Notes: generated from the sequence alone by a model not told the origin. 64,000 nucleotides of DNA from Acidobacteriota bacterium (GCA_019639235.1 JAHBSG010000003.1:170642-234641); one strand, 5' to 3'. Shown: positions 35,127 to 48,211, counted from the first letter of the stretch. Program-made: numbers and translations.

Positions 35127-36425
35127 TTACGCGGCGATGTTTGCCCCGCCCGCTTGCGGCTTAAGCCGCCCCTGATACATCGGAAAACGCTCGGTAAGCT
35201 CGAGCACCTCACGCCGAACGCGAGCCTTTACGTCTTCAGACTCGGGTTCGTGCACGACGCTCGCGATCATCCGGCCGATCTCGCGCATATCTTCTTCCTT
35301 CATCCCGCGGGTCGTCAGCGCCGGAGTGCCAAGGCGAATACCCGAGGCGATAAAGGGCTTCTGCGTATCGAACGGAATGGTATTTTTGTTCACCGTGATG
35401 TGCACCTCATCGAGCGCTTTTTCAGCTTCCTTGCCTGTGATCCCTTTGCCGTCCATATAGACATCGACGAGCAGCAGGTGATTGTCAGTTCCGCCCGAGA
35501 CGATGCGGAGCCCTTCGGCCGCAAGGGTTTCGCCGAGGGCCTTCGCGTTCTTGAGGATCTGCTGCTGATAGTCTTTGAATTCGGGGCGAAGGGCCTCGCC
35601 GAAAGCGACGGCCTTTGCCGCGATGATGTGGACAAGCGGGCCGCCCTGTACGCCCGGAAAGACCGCTCGGTCAAGGTCCTTGGCAAACTCTTCCTTGCAT
35701 AGGGCAAGCCCGCCGCGAGGGCCGCGAAGCGTCTTGTGCGTGGTGGTCGTAACGAACTCGCAGTGCGGCACCGGCGAGGGATGAAGCCCCGCGGCGACGA
35801 GGCCGGCGATATGGGCGATGTCCGCCATCACCTTTGCCCCAACCGAACGGGCGATCTCGCCGATGCGTTCGAAGTCAATGATCCGCGGATATGCCGACGC
35901 ACCGCAGATAAGCAACGCGGGCCGCGATTCCTCGGCCTTTCGCTGCAGTTCGTCGTAATCGATCTGCTCGGTCTCTTTATTGACGCCGTAGTCGGCGACC
36001 TTGAAATTGATGCCGGAAAAATTGAGCGGATGGCCGTGCGTTAGGTGGCCGCCGTGCGAGAGGTTCATCCCCAGGATCGTATCGCCATGCTTGATCGCCG
36101 CGAGAAAAACCGCCATGTTCGCCTGGGCACCGCTGTGCGGCTGAACATTGGCGTGCTCCGCACCGAAAAGCTCTTTCGCTCGGTCGATCGCCGCCTGCTC
36201 GGCGACATCCGCAAACTGGCAGCCGCCGTAATAACGCTTGCCCGGATAGCCCTCGGCATACTTGTTCGTAAAAACAGTGCCCATCGTCTGGAGCACCGCC
36301 TCAGAGACAAAATTCTCCGAAGCAATAAGCTCAAGCCCATCGACCTGCCGCCGAACTTCCGCATCAATGGCATCGCTGATCAACGGATCAGTTTCCGAGA
36401 CCGGAGATGAAAAAAAATCGCTCAT
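35127..36425 (-). CDS. glyA: Serine hydroxymethyltransferase
   Basis: PLP enzyme interconverting serine and glycine with tetrahydrofolate, source of one-carbon units. 432 aa. N-terminal [14 protein letters not shown] and [19 protein letters not shown]-lysine region [15 protein letters not shown] with the active-site Lys; C-terminal [15 protein letters not shown]. All are standard GlyA motifs. ATG 36425 is preferred over TTG 36434. Convergent with the 34485 gene; 264 bases of upstream DNA hold nothing else seen. Confidence 0.97.
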   Translation of the reverse strand: MSDFFSSPVSETDPLISDAIDAEVRRQVDGLELIASENFVSEAVLQTMGTVFTNKYAEGYPGKRYYGGCQFADVAEQAAIDRAKELFGAEHANVQPHSGAQANMAVFLAAIKHGDTILGMNLSHGGHLTHGHPLNFSGINFKVADYGVNKETEQIDYDELQRKAEESRPALLICGASAYPRIIDFERIGEIARSVGAKVMADIAHIAGLVAAGLHPSPVPHCEFVTTTTHKTLRGPRGGLALCKEEFAKDLDRAVFPGVQGGPLVHIIAAKAVAFGEALRPEFKDYQQQILKNAKALGETLAAEGLRIVSGGTDNHLLLVDVYMDGKGITGKEAEKALDEVHITVNKNTIPFDTQKPFIASGIRLGTPALTTRGMKEEDMREIGRMIASVVHEPESEDVKARVRREVLELTERFPMYQGRLKPQAGGANIAA

Positions 36426-36877
36426 TATGCTCAAAAGGGGACTACCCCAAACTCCCGAATTGCTTGATTAAGTGGCCTGAAACAATAATAATCCCAAAAG
36501 CCGAACTATGGAAATCCCTGACCAAGCCGCGAACTATTCAAATGAATCAAGCTGATGTTAGCCGCTGCACGGAATGAATTTGATTTCGAGGACCGGCCCG
36601 ATACCGGAAATTGAGTTCAGGCCGCAGATCAGGAACTGCTTAGGCCATTTCTTTCACAGTAATAACTTAACCAAAGATCACGGAGTTGGTCAGTAGACCT
36701 TGGCGGCGACTACCTCCGGGTAATCGCCGTGGATGAGTTTGAATACCTCGCGTTCTTGCTCTTCATGGGAAAGGCCGGGCGGCAGTGCTGCTCGAGCGAT
36801 GGCTTTCGCGTCCTCGTACATTTGCGCGCACATGATAAACCGCTCCTCGACGGTCTTCGACATCACAATATCGTAGA

Positions 36878-39811
<2,934 letters not shown>

Positions 39812-39818
<7 letters not shown>

Positions 39819-40054
39819 TCGTCCCTCTGAAGAGTTCTGGCTTGGAGTCGTTTAACTGCCGGATCGAGCGAGGTATCGGTGGTCGCGCACACCGCGTTGA
39901 TGCGTGCGACGATCTCGTCCTCGTCGATCGCCTCATCTTCGCTGAGCCGCTTCACACCCAACGCAAAGACCGCACTTCGCGAGATCTTTAGCTTCTTTGC
40001 GAGTTTTTCACTTAGCTCAAAGATGTCTTGCGGGACTGAAATAGCTGTTTTCAT
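39812..40054 (-). CDS. MazE-like antitoxin
   Basis: 80 aa. N-terminal ribbon-helix-helix MKTAISVPQDIFELSEKLAKK and LKISRSAVFALGVKRL, then an acidic tail that would neutralise MazF. ATG 40054 directly follows a strong promoter; the longer frame to 40180 crosses the operator and is rejected. Paired with mazF by a short overlap. Confidence 0.85.
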
Positions 40055-40061
40055 ATTGCCG

Positions 40062-40090
40062 AGTATAACCGCGGTTATACCGGCGGTCAA
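40062..40090 (-). promoter_or_regulatory. Promoter with perfect palindromic operator of mazEF
   Basis: Minus strand: TTGACC (40090-40085), 17-base spacer, TATACT (40067-40062), then 7 bases to ATG 40054, so the transcript should start at the start codon. The 18-bp perfect palindrome GTATAACCGCGGTTATAC (40063-40080) covers the spacer and the -10 box, the expected MazE autorepression site. Confidence 0.75.
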
Positions 40091-40103
40091 TATTTTTTGA
40101 GCG

Positions 40104-40856
40104 TCATTCGGCTGGATAGAGAAGATACTCGGGACGGTCGGCGTCGCGTTTGAAACCGGCACCGACGAGGCCCGCGGCAAAGGCTTCGGTGAACTCGGCC
40201 TTGAGGCGTTCCTGTTCTTTGAGCGCGGTTTCGGGGTCGGCGGCGACGAGCGATGCCCAATCGGCGGGAGCGGTGATGCGGCGGAGCGGTTCGCGTTTTT
40301 CTACGAAACTCTCGCCGCGGCCGAGAGCAGAAACCTTCTCGCTCTCAAGGTGCCATTCGGCAAAGAGCCGGTCGCTGGCGAGCCCGATCTGCTTTCCGCC
40401 GGTTGCTGCGGTCGCGTAATCAATGCCGTAAAAATTCGGCTGATACTCGGTCACGATCGCACCGAGCTTTTCGAGATTAAAATAGGCATTGCGGGCCTTC
40501 CAGGGCTCGAAGGTCCATTTTACATACTTGACGCCAAGTTCAAGCGAACGCGTCCGCTGCGCCCATTTGAGCCGGCCGCCGATGCCGTAGCTTTGATGCG
40601 ACGCCTTGACGGCGGTCATGTGCGAATAGAAGGCCTTCTCGCCGCGCAAGAATGCCGGCACGCTGAGCACAAAGCCAACCAGCATCTCGCCGTCATATGC
40701 CCCGAGAATGAACCCGCCAGCGTTCTTCGTAACCACAAAATGGCGGACCGGTGAGATCTCGATCTCCGGCAGTTGGAAGACCTCGCGTTGGAGGGCGACG
40801 CAGTCGGCAAGCTCTTCGAGCGATGTGCATTCGCGGATGGTTATCTCTTTGTTCAT
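40104..40856 (-). CDS. GNAT-superfamily acetyltransferase (long form)
   Basis: 250 aa, COG3375-like. N-terminal ITIRECTSLEELADCVALQ, the strand GGFILGAYDGEMLVGFVLS, and SYGIGGRLKWAQRTRSLELGVKYVKWTFEPWKARNAYFN, where the acetyl-CoA loop is GIGGRLK (about residue 95). The C-terminal 80 residues are an extra domain. Cytoplasmic, substrate unknown. Ends 14 bases before the mazEF -35 box, so it could be read into the mazEF transcript. Confidence 0.83.
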   Translation of the reverse strand: MNKEITIRECTSLEELADCVALQREVFQLPEIEISPVRHFVVTKNAGGFILGAYDGEMLVGFVLSVPAFLRGEKAFYSHMTAVKASHQSYGIGGRLKWAQRTRSLELGVKYVKWTFEPWKARNAYFNLEKLGAIVTEYQPNFYGIDYATAATGGKQIGLASDRLFAEWHLESEKVSALGRGESFVEKREPLRRITAPADWASLVAADPETALKEQERLKAEFTEAFAAGLVGAGFKRDADRPEYLLYPAE

Positions 40857-41033
40857 CTCTTGAGGCGTTTCAGCGTTCTATCAAACTTCGGATGTTCGCA
40901 GGTTCGCGGTTCGCGGTCAAGCCATTTGCATTCGGCAACAAGCAGAAATCTTGCACAGCCAATACTGATTTCTGATATACTTCTTTTGCTCCGGAGTTCC
41001 TCCGGCTCCTCGCTCCCAAAACTGCGTAAACCG

Positions 41034-42590
41034 ATGTCCCCGGAAAACGGCCTTGAGATAAAAAGCACGATCGAAAAGCATCCGCTCGCGGAGCTGATCG
41101 TTGAAATTCGCCAGAATAGCCTCGGCGGAAGCCTGCGGCTGTCCGTTGGCGATAAGAAAGCCGTCATTTATTTTGACGAAGGGCGGCTGATATATGCGGT
41201 CTCAAATGCCCGCGAGCACCGCCTCTTTTCGCACCTCATCAAAGAGAAGCTGATCGAACAGAAAGAACTGGCGCAGTTTCCCAATTTTGCGAAGGACCAT
41301 GAGTTTGCGGCCGCACTCAAAGCCGCAGGCCGGTTGAGCGAAGTGCAATTGAACGAAGCTGCAAAGGCGATCGTTCGCAAGATCGTGCTCGACTGTCTTT
41401 CGTGGATCAAGGGCGATTTTGTATTCACGCCGCTCGCCCGCGTCCGTGAGGACCTGAAGCTCGACGTCGAGATCGGCGATCTGCTGATGAACTATGGCCG
41501 CTGTTTCGACACTGCCTGGGTGATGAACCGATTTCGGAGTTTTGATGAGTCGTTCACACCGGTTCAGGCCGAAACAAGGCCTTCCGACAACTTTCGTGAG
41601 AATGAGTCGATCCTGCTGGTCGCCTTCGGAGAACGGACGATGACGGCTGAGGCACTTCGGGCGGCGACGCGAATGCCCGAGTCCCTGCTTTTCTCGGGTC
41701 TCTACACGATCTGGCTTGGAGGATATGTTAAAAGGGCGAATTGGAACCCGGCGTTTTCGGACCTTGACCTTAAGAATCTCTCTTCGGCAAAGCTCCACCT
41801 CGTCAAAAAGGCCGAGGACGTCCGCGTTGCCCGGCCGGCTGCTCAGAACGGCGACGGCTTGGTCGACGAAGCCGCTCCGCCCGAAGAGAACGTCGAACCC
41901 GCCGTTGAACTTTCGGCCGAGGAATACCTTGCCCGGTTCGAAAACTACGAGAGCCTTTACGACCTTCTCGCCATCGATCAAAAAGCCCCGGCCCGCGTGG
42001 TCCGCGAGAAATACTTGGCTCTTGCCCGCAGCTTTCACCCCGACCGTTACCGCCGCGAGGACGCGGAACTCTTCAAGAAAATGCAGGCGGCCTTTACGGA
42101 ACTTTCTTTCGCCCATGAGACCTTACGCGACGAGCGGTTGCGGCGAAACTACGATCAGAAACTCGAATCGGAGCGTGCATTCAAGAAACGTGTTGCCGAG
42201 CGGGGCGATACAGGCGAAACGCTGTCGCACGGAGAAGAATCCGGCCTCCAGAACTTCGAAGCGGCACTTGCCTGCATCAGCGAAGGCGACCTGGCCGGAG
42301 CGGCGACGCATCTCTCTCGCGCGGTTCATTACAGCCCGCAAAATGCTCTCTATCACGCCCATTACGGGAAAGTGCTCTCGGAAAGTGCACAGTTCAAGTT
42401 CAAGGCCGAGGGCGAGCTGCAGACCGCCGTCCGGCTCGACGCGAAGAACTGGAAGATCCGCGAGATGCTGATCGAGTTCTATACCGATTACGATATGAAC
42501 AAACGGGCCGAGGGCGAGATACGCCGCTTCCTGGAACTCGTGCCAAACCACAAGGACGCAATGACGGCTCTCAAGCGGTTGGCTCCCTGA
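41034..42590 (+). CDS. DUF4388-DnaJ-TPR protein
   Basis: 518 aa. Order: DUF4388 (about 15-130, GGSLRLSVGDKKAVIYFDEG, LIYAVSN), a winged-helix-like middle with ENESILLVAFGERTMTAEAL, J-domain (about 310-375, YDLLAIDQKAPARVVREKYL then LARSFHPDRY with the HPD motif), and C-terminal TPR-like helices. Fusions of DUF4388 with J-domains are typical of acidobacteria and deltaproteobacteria; they are thought to be signalling or stress-response adaptors. ATG 41034 is chosen where DUF4388 begins; the open frame upstream to 40773 overlaps the acetyltransferase gene. Confidence 0.82.
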   Translation: MSPENGLEIKSTIEKHPLAELIVEIRQNSLGGSLRLSVGDKKAVIYFDEGRLIYAVSNAREHRLFSHLIKEKLIEQKELAQFPNFAKDHEFAAALKAAGRLSEVQLNEAAKAIVRKIVLDCLSWIKGDFVFTPLARVREDLKLDVEIGDLLMNYGRCFDTAWVMNRFRSFDESFTPVQAETRPSDNFRENESILLVAFGERTMTAEALRAATRMPESLLFSGLYTIWLGGYVKRANWNPAFSDLDLKNLSSAKLHLVKKAEDVRVARPAAQNGDGLVDEAAPPEENVEPAVELSAEEYLARFENYESLYDLLAIDQKAPARVVREKYLALARSFHPDRYRREDAELFKKMQAAFTELSFAHETLRDERLRRNYDQKLESERAFKKRVAERGDTGETLSHGEESGLQNFEAALACISEGDLAGAATHLSRAVHYSPQNALYHAHYGKVLSESAQFKFKAEGELQTAVRLDAKNWKIREMLIEFYTDYDMNKRAEGEIRRFLELVPNHKDAMTALKRLAP

Positions 42591-42645
42591 AACCTTTTTG
42601 TCGCGAGAGACTGCTGTTATACTCACGTTTTCGGCGGGCAAAAAG

Positions 42646-43263
42646 ATGCAAACAGCGGAACAGGAAAGCAGGCTCGAACAAAAGCTGATAGACCTTTCGG
42701 TCGGGATCGACCGCTTCGAGGGCTACACGCGTCCGCACGGCCAGCTGATCGCCTCGATCGCAGACCGCATCGGCACACGGCTCGGCATGGCCGCCCACGA
42801 CCGCATTTATATGCAGCAAGCCGCGCTCGTCCACGACATCGGCGAGGCGACGATGGACCGCAGCTATATCCGCGAGAACCGATCGCTTTCTGAGGACGAA
42901 CGCTTCGACCTCCATCGTCACCCGGTCATCGGCGAGCAGGAAGCCGCCAAGATCGGGCTTGCCCGCGGCGTCCAGCTCCTGGTCCGCTGGCATCACGAAT
43001 GGTGGAACGGCGGCGGCTATCCGGACGCTCTTTCCGGCGAGCAGATCCCGCTCGCGGCCCGCATACTCCGAGCCTCGGACTCTTTCGCCGCAATGATGGA
43101 AACACGCCCCGGGCGGCCGAACCTTACGCCCGATGCCGCACGCAAAGAGATCGCCGGCCTCGCAGCGATCGAATTCGACCCGACCATTGCAAAGCTCATC
43201 CTTGAACCCGAGCTTCTCCGCGATATTCTTGAGTGGCACGCGACCGCCCAATTACCTGCCTGA
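42646..43263 (+). CDS. HD-GYP domain phosphohydrolase
   Basis: 205 aa made of one HD-GYP domain: YTRPHGQLIASIADRIG, metal-binding HD in ALVHDIGEATM, HRHPVIGEQEA, and the family signature HHEWWNGGGYPDALSGEQIP followed by ARILRASDSFAAM. HD-GYP proteins hydrolyse cyclic di-GMP. No receiver or sensor domain, so it would act as a stand-alone output domain. Start ATG 42646. Between the DnaJ-like gene and the ROK regulator. Confidence 0.88.
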   Translation: MQTAEQESRLEQKLIDLSVGIDRFEGYTRPHGQLIASIADRIGTRLGMAAHDRIYMQQAALVHDIGEATMDRSYIRENRSLSEDERFDLHRHPVIGEQEAAKIGLARGVQLLVRWHHEWWNGGGYPDALSGEQIPLAARILRASDSFAAMMETRPGRPNLTPDAARKEIAGLAAIEFDPTIAKLILEPELLRDILEWHATAQLPA

Positions 43264-43306
43264 TCGGCGCCTCGATCGATTTTTTTTCCGAAATTCACCA
43301 TCCCTA

Positions 43307-43335
43307 TTGAAAATACTTTCGAAGAGGTGTATCTT
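43307..43335 (+). promoter_or_regulatory. Promoter of the ROK regulator gene
   Basis: -35 TTGAAA (43307-43312), 17-base spacer, -10 TATCTT (43330-43335). The ROK operator begins 5 bases downstream of the -10 box. Confidence 0.65.
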
Positions 43336-43339
43336 TAGG

Positions 43340-43363
43340 TTTGTTTGTTTACGCAACAAACTA
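43340..43363 (+). promoter_or_regulatory. ROK operator 1 (autoregulation)
   Basis: TTTGTTTGTTT (43340-43350), ACGC, AACAAAC (43355-43361): an inverted repeat matching the site before the TonB receptor gene. It overlaps the expected transcription start, so binding would block initiation. Confidence 0.7.
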
Positions 43364-43418
43364 TTAAGTCCCGGTTCGGCCGCAAAATCGGCCACCGGCG
43401 AGACCGAAATCCCGTTTG

Positions 43419-44615
43419 ATGAAGAAGATATACCTCGCAAAGGCCAAATCGCAGATCGCCAGGCATAATACGATCCGCGATATCAACAAACAGATCGTGC
43501 TGAACTACGTCCGCGTAAAGTCGCCGATCTCAAGGGCAGATATCGCCCGCGAGACCTCGTTGCAGCGGTCAACGGTTTCAGCGATCGTGGACGAACTGCA
43601 AAACGAGGGGTTTATTGAAGAGATCGGTGCCGGAACCTCTACCGGCGGACGGCGGCCGACGCTTTTGCAGCTCAAAACAGGGATCCCGGTCGCCATCGGC
43701 GTTGACGTGACCCCGCGGCTGACCACCATCGCACTTGCCGACCTCGGCGGTAACGTGCTCGACAAGAAGGTCTTTCCGACATCCGGCGATCTCGGATACA
43801 TGAATGAGCAGATCCTGACGAACGTCGGGGCATTTGCCGAGCAGCACCGCAACGCAAATCTTGAGGTCGGGATAAGCATCCCCGGAATTGCCGATCCGGA
43901 CGTCGGGACCATCGTTTATATCCCATATTTCGGCTGGAGCAATTGGGACATCGGCTCGCAAATAGAACGGAAGTTCGGGCTTCCGGTAACGATAGATAAC
44001 GACGCCAATGCCGTTGCGGTCGCCGAGCTCTGGTTCGGCGACGAACGCATCCGCCGGACGCGCAACTTTGTGATGATCATGGTCGCCGAGGGCATCGGAA
44101 CCGGCATCATCATCGACGGGCAGGTCTATCGCGGCGAATTCGGAGCAGCCGGCGAGTTCGGCCATATGTTCGTCGGTGAGAACGCACCGGTTCCCTGCTC
44201 CTGCGGCCGTTACGATTGCTGGGAGGCTCACGCATCTGAAAAAGCGATCGTTGCCCGCTATGCATCCGCATTGAACGGAGCGGCGAATCCATCTATCGAT
44301 ATAGACCGCCTGATCGAGCTGGCCCGCAATGGCGAGACAAACGCCGTAGAAACGCTGAAAGCGAGTGCCCATTATTTAGGCATCGGCATCTCGAATCTGA
44401 TCGTAGGTTTTAGCCCGCAGGCCGTAGTTATCAGCGGGCGGATCGTCCGTGCCTGGGAACTTATCCGCGACGAAATTCAGGTCCTTGCCGGGCGAAGCAT
44501 AAGAAATGAACTCGAAACGCCCGCTATTGTGCCATCAGCGCTCGGGGATGATCCGACCGTTCTCGGCTCGGTCGGGCTCGTTCTGGCCAATAAATTTGCT
44601 TCGGCGGGCAACTAG
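43419..44615 (+). CDS. ROK-family transcriptional repressor of the maltodextrin locus
   Basis: 398 aa NagC/XylR-type regulator. N-terminal winged helix: RADIARETSLQRSTVSAIVDELQ (about residues 40-62). Sugar-kinase-like C-terminal domain with GIGTGIIIDGQVYRGEFGAAGEFGHM and the ROK zinc site PCSCGRYDCWEAHAS. An ATP-binding and sugar-sensing fold is used here for repression. ATG 43419 is preferred over TTG 43416. It precedes the TonB receptor and the alpha-glucan genes, and shares an operator with the receptor gene. Inducer probably maltose or a maltodextrin (inference). Confidence 0.92.
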   Translation: MKKIYLAKAKSQIARHNTIRDINKQIVLNYVRVKSPISRADIARETSLQRSTVSAIVDELQNEGFIEEIGAGTSTGGRRPTLLQLKTGIPVAIGVDVTPRLTTIALADLGGNVLDKKVFPTSGDLGYMNEQILTNVGAFAEQHRNANLEVGISIPGIADPDVGTIVYIPYFGWSNWDIGSQIERKFGLPVTIDNDANAVAVAELWFGDERIRRTRNFVMIMVAEGIGTGIIIDGQVYRGEFGAAGEFGHMFVGENAPVPCSCGRYDCWEAHASEKAIVARYASALNGAANPSIDIDRLIELARNGETNAVETLKASAHYLGIGISNLIVGFSPQAVVISGRIVRAWELIRDEIQVLAGRSIRNELETPAIVPSALGDDPTVLGSVGLVLANKFASAGN

Positions 44616-44632
44616 TTTTTGTCAATTTTTGC

Positions 44633-44662
44633 TTGACAGCAGGTTAAGGAATATTTCATACT
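44633..44662 (+). promoter_or_regulatory. Promoter of the TonB receptor gene
   Basis: -35 TTGACA (44633-44638), 18-base spacer, -10 CATACT (44657-44662), directly followed by the ROK operator. The leader to ATG 44810 is about 140 bases. Confidence 0.65.
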
Positions 44663-44685
44663 TTGTTTGTTTCGGAAACAAACAA
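44663..44685 (+). promoter_or_regulatory. ROK operator 2 (TonB receptor gene)
   Basis: 23-base perfect palindrome around a single central G (arms TTGTTTGTTTC at 44663-44673 and its complement at 44675-44685). It shares TTTGTTTGTTT-N4-AACAAAC with the site before the ROK gene and has the same place relative to the -10 box. Confidence 0.78.
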
Positions 44686-44809
44686 TCTTTCCCACGGTTT
44701 TCGATTAAGCGGCGCAGCCGGCCCTTCAGGAGCTGCGAACCACCCGAAAAGAACCGCAGAGATCGCTGGCACCGATAACTGCAATTTTGAATTGAGGAAC
44801 ACCAAGAAT

Positions 44810-47800
44810 ATGAAACAAAAAATCTTTACTGGAACGCGACGATTCCTTTGCATGGCGTTCTCGGTTGCGGTTCTTGCTGCCGCGGGCTTTGCCCAGACCG
44901 AGACTGCCCGCATTTCGGGAACGGTCGCGGATGCGGCCGGAGCCGCCGTTGCCGGTGCGACCGTTAAGGCTCGCGACCTCGGCACCGGACGCGAAGTTTC
45001 GGCTACGACGAACGGCGAGGGCTTTTACTCGATCCTCTCGCTTCAGCCGGGCCGTTACCAGATCGAGGTAACGCAGTCGAGCTTTAAGACGACCCAGCAG
45101 GAAGTGACGCTTGCGGTTGCCCAGAACGCAACGGCAAACTTCACGCTCGAAGCGGGCGAGGTCAATGAGACCGTCACGGTCACGCTCGACATCCCGCAGG
45201 TCGATACGGGCACTTCGGCACTCGGCGAAGTGATCGGCGGGCGCGAAGCGGTCGAACTCCCGCTCAATGGCCGCAACGTGCTCGAGCTTGCACGGCTTAC
45301 GCCGGGCGTAACGCAGGGCGTACCCGCAGGTTTTGCAACGGGCGTCAGTGGAAACGCGGAGACCTATCGCGGCCGCAACACCGGCGGTGCCGCTCTCTCG
45401 GTGAACGGGCAGCGGACGCAGGCGAACAATTTCTTGCTTGACGGCGTCGATAACAACGAATCGCTCGTCAACACCATCAACGTTTTCCCGTCGGCTGAGG
45501 CCGTTCAGGAATTCCGCGTACAGACCAGCGTTGCAACGGCCGAGTTCGGCCGCGGCGGTGGTGCCATCGTTAACTCGGTGGTGAAGTCGGGACGCAATGA
45601 CTTTTACGGCAGTGCCTTCCTTTTTATCCGCAACGATAACCTGGACGCACGCCCGACCTTTAACAACACCCGGAACGAATTCCGCCGCGGACAGTACGGC
45701 GGCTCGCTCGGCGGCCCGATCTGGAAGAACAAGGTGTTCTTCTTCGGTAACTACGAAGGACTTCGTCAGTTCCTCCCGCTCAACCAGGAGACCGCGACCG
45801 TCCCGACCGCTCTGATGCGGACCGGCAACTTCTCGGAACTCCTTGCGAACAACATCCAGCTTACGGACATCCTTACGGGACAGCCGATCGCCGGAAACCG
45901 CATCGACCAGCTTCCGGGCAACCGTATGAACCCGGTCGCCCTGCGGTATCTGCAGGCGTTCCCGCTGCCGAACCGATCCGGCATCTTCAACAACTACATA
46001 ACGACCCGTAACGAGACGCTCGATCAGGACACCTACGATATCCGTATCGATTCTAACCTGAACTCGAAGAATCAGATCTTTGGGCGTTACAGCTACGGAA
46101 TGTTTGACCAGACGACGTCCTCGCGTCTTCCGGCTCTTCCGGCAGGCTTTGGTTCCGGAACCAACCCGATCCGCACGCGCGGAGCGGTCGTCGGCCTGAA
46201 CACGGCGCTTTCGCCGTCGCTCTTTAACGAGTTCCGCATCCAGGTCAACCGCATTCGCTACGGCTACACGCCGCCGTTCTTTGATCAAACGATCTCGGCG
46301 GACCTTGGCATCCCGAACGCGAACCGCGACGCAAACCTCGGTGGCGGAGCACTCATCGGCGGCTATAACGGCCAGCTTGAGTACACCGGCGACTTCGGCC
46401 CGTATCTCGTACCGCAGACGACCTATCAGATCGTTGACAGTATGAGCTACATCACCGGCAACCATACCTTCAAGTTCGGCGGAACGATCCTTCGCCGAGA
46501 CGTGGCTCTTTATCGTCCGAACCGCGGCAAAGGATACTTCTTCCTGATCGGCAACAGCGACCCGTCGCAGTGCGGCGGTGCTCCGGCAACCGGTTGGGAA
46601 CAGGCTGACCTTCTCATCGGTTTTGTCTGCAACTACCAGATCGGCCCGCCGTTCGGAACGGTCGGAACCCGCAACTGGGAAAATGCCCTGTTCGTACAGG
46701 ACGACTGGCGTGTGACGAACCGCCTTACGCTCAACCTCGGACTTCGTTACGAGTATTTCACCAACCCGACCGAGATGTACGGCCGCCAGGCTAACTTTGA
46801 CATCAACACCGGACGGTTGATCGTTGCAGGAGATTCGGATGATTCGCTGACCGAGACGGATACGAACAACTTCGGCCCGCGGCTCGGCTTTGCTTATGAC
46901 CTGACCGGCGACGGCAAGACGGTCATTCGCGGCGGCTACGGACTCTTCTACTTCCTCGACCGCGGCGGCATCGACAACCAGCTTGCGCAGAACCCGCCCT
47001 ACAGCGGCTTCTCGCAGTTCAACTACGGCGACGGCGTCCGCATCACGCTCTCGGGCCGTGCCCCGAACGGCACGCTCGATTCGCGTCTCGCTACCGGCCC
47101 GCTCCCGATCGGTTCGGTCGATAGCGTCAACCTTAACAATCCGCAGAACGTCAGCGTGCTTGCGTGGCTGCCCGACAACAAAACGTCGAACATCCACCAG
47201 TACAACTTCCAGGTCCAGCATCAGCTGACGAGCAACACGGCTCTCAGCGTCGGCTACGTCGGAACGACCGGCCGCAACATGATCCTCTACTACAACCTCA
47301 ACGGCCGCATCGTTCAGGACGGCACGCAGGTCGCATGTCCGCGTCCGCTGGTCAATGGGCTTTGCTACCCGTCGCTCAACGGCCCGGCACGCGTCCGCGA
47401 CGACCTGGGCAAGTCGCAGTACGACTCGCTCCAGATCCAGCTTGAACGCCGCTTCTCGGAAGGTTGGCAGTACCGCGTCGCCTACACGCTTTCGAAGACG
47501 AAAGACAACGGCGAAGGCGCGTTCGACTCGGTCGGCGATACGAACATCAACTTCATCGAGCCGTTCTCGCGGTCGAGGGTTGATTTCCCGCACGTGTTCT
47601 CGTTCGAATCGGTCTATGACCTTCCGTTCGGCCGCGGCCGCAAGTATGGAAGCGATATGCCGAAGGCTCTCGATGCGATCATCGGCGGTTGGCAGGTCAA
47701 CGGCATCTACCGCCTCCAGAGCGGACAGCCGTTCGACGTTCGCCGCAACGGCGTCCTGGTCGACCTCAATGGCGACCCGTACACCGGCAACGAGGACCTT

Positions 47801-48103
47801 TACCTCAACCGCAGTGCGTTCTCGGAAGCTCCGGCAGGACGCTTTGGAACGCTCAAGCGAAATGGCCTCCGCGGCCCGATCGCGAACCAACTGAACATGG
47901 GCCTGACGAAGAACTTTGCCTGGGGAGAACTGTTCAAGATCCAGTTCCGCACGGAGTTCTTCAACCTGTTCAACACACCGCAGCTCACGCCGCCGAACAC
48001 GGACCTTGGCAACACGGATCCGGTATTCGGATTCGGAACGATCCGTTCGACCTACGGGTTCACGAATCGCCAGATCCAGTTCGGACTCAGGCTTGAGTTC
48101 TAA
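44810..48103 (+). CDS. Oar-like TonB-dependent outer-membrane receptor
   Basis: 1097 aa. Signal peptide (ending AAAGFAQ), carboxypeptidase-regulatory beta-sandwich (about 30-115: ISGTVADAAGAAVAGATVKA, LQPGRYQIEVTQ), plug domain (NGRNVLELARLTPGV, FLLDGVDNNES, EFRVQTS), and a long Oar-type beta-barrel ending in IQFGLRLEF with the terminal Phe needed for barrel assembly. Acidobacteria carry many such receptors. Position behind a ROK repressor and before amylase genes suggests maltodextrin uptake. ATG 44810 is used; the frame upstream crosses the ROK operator. No SusD partner gene is present. Confidence 0.9.
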   Translation: MKQKIFTGTRRFLCMAFSVAVLAAAGFAQTETARISGTVADAAGAAVAGATVKARDLGTGREVSATTNGEGFYSILSLQPGRYQIEVTQSSFKTTQQEVTLAVAQNATANFTLEAGEVNETVTVTLDIPQVDTGTSALGEVIGGREAVELPLNGRNVLELARLTPGVTQGVPAGFATGVSGNAETYRGRNTGGAALSVNGQRTQANNFLLDGVDNNESLVNTINVFPSAEAVQEFRVQTSVATAEFGRGGGAIVNSVVKSGRNDFYGSAFLFIRNDNLDARPTFNNTRNEFRRGQYGGSLGGPIWKNKVFFFGNYEGLRQFLPLNQETATVPTALMRTGNFSELLANNIQLTDILTGQPIAGNRIDQLPGNRMNPVALRYLQAFPLPNRSGIFNNYITTRNETLDQDTYDIRIDSNLNSKNQIFGRYSYGMFDQTTSSRLPALPAGFGSGTNPIRTRGAVVGLNTALSPSLFNEFRIQVNRIRYGYTPPFFDQTISADLGIPNANRDANLGGGALIGGYNGQLEYTGDFGPYLVPQTTYQIVDSMSYITGNHTFKFGGTILRRDVALYRPNRGKGYFFLIGNSDPSQCGGAPATGWEQADLLIGFVCNYQIGPPFGTVGTRNWENALFVQDDWRVTNRLTLNLGLRYEYFTNPTEMYGRQANFDINTGRLIVAGDSDDSLTETDTNNFGPRLGFAYDLTGDGKTVIRGGYGLFYFLDRGGIDNQLAQNPPYSGFSQFNYGDGVRITLSGRAPNGTLDSRLATGPLPIGSVDSVNLNNPQNVSVLAWLPDNKTSNIHQYNFQVQHQLTSNTALSVGYVGTTGRNMILYYNLNGRIVQDGTQVACPRPLVNGLCYPSLNGPARVRDDLGKSQYDSLQIQLERRFSEGWQYRVAYTLSKTKDNGEGAFDSVGDTNINFIEPFSRSRVDFPHVFSFESVYDLPFGRGRKYGSDMPKALDAIIGGWQVNGIYRLQSGQPFDVRRNGVLVDLNGDPYTGNEDLYLNRSAFSEAPAGRFGTLKRNGLRGPIANQLNMGLTKNFAWGELFKIQFRTEFFNLFNTPQLTPPNTDLGNTDPVFGFGTIRSTYGFTNRQIQFGLRLEF

Positions 48104-48211
48104 AGCCCTGGCCCGGAGCGGAGGCTGACCAGCGGCTTTTCTCGGTTGCCCATCTCGGGACAAGCGAATCAAAGCTGAACCTCCGGGCCCGGAACAACTT
48201 TGTTCTTTCAA

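Noticed and set aside
44810..48103. Considered as a SusC homologue of a SusCD pair
   Set aside because: The barrel and regulatory domain are Oar-like and no SusD-type lipoprotein gene lies nearby.
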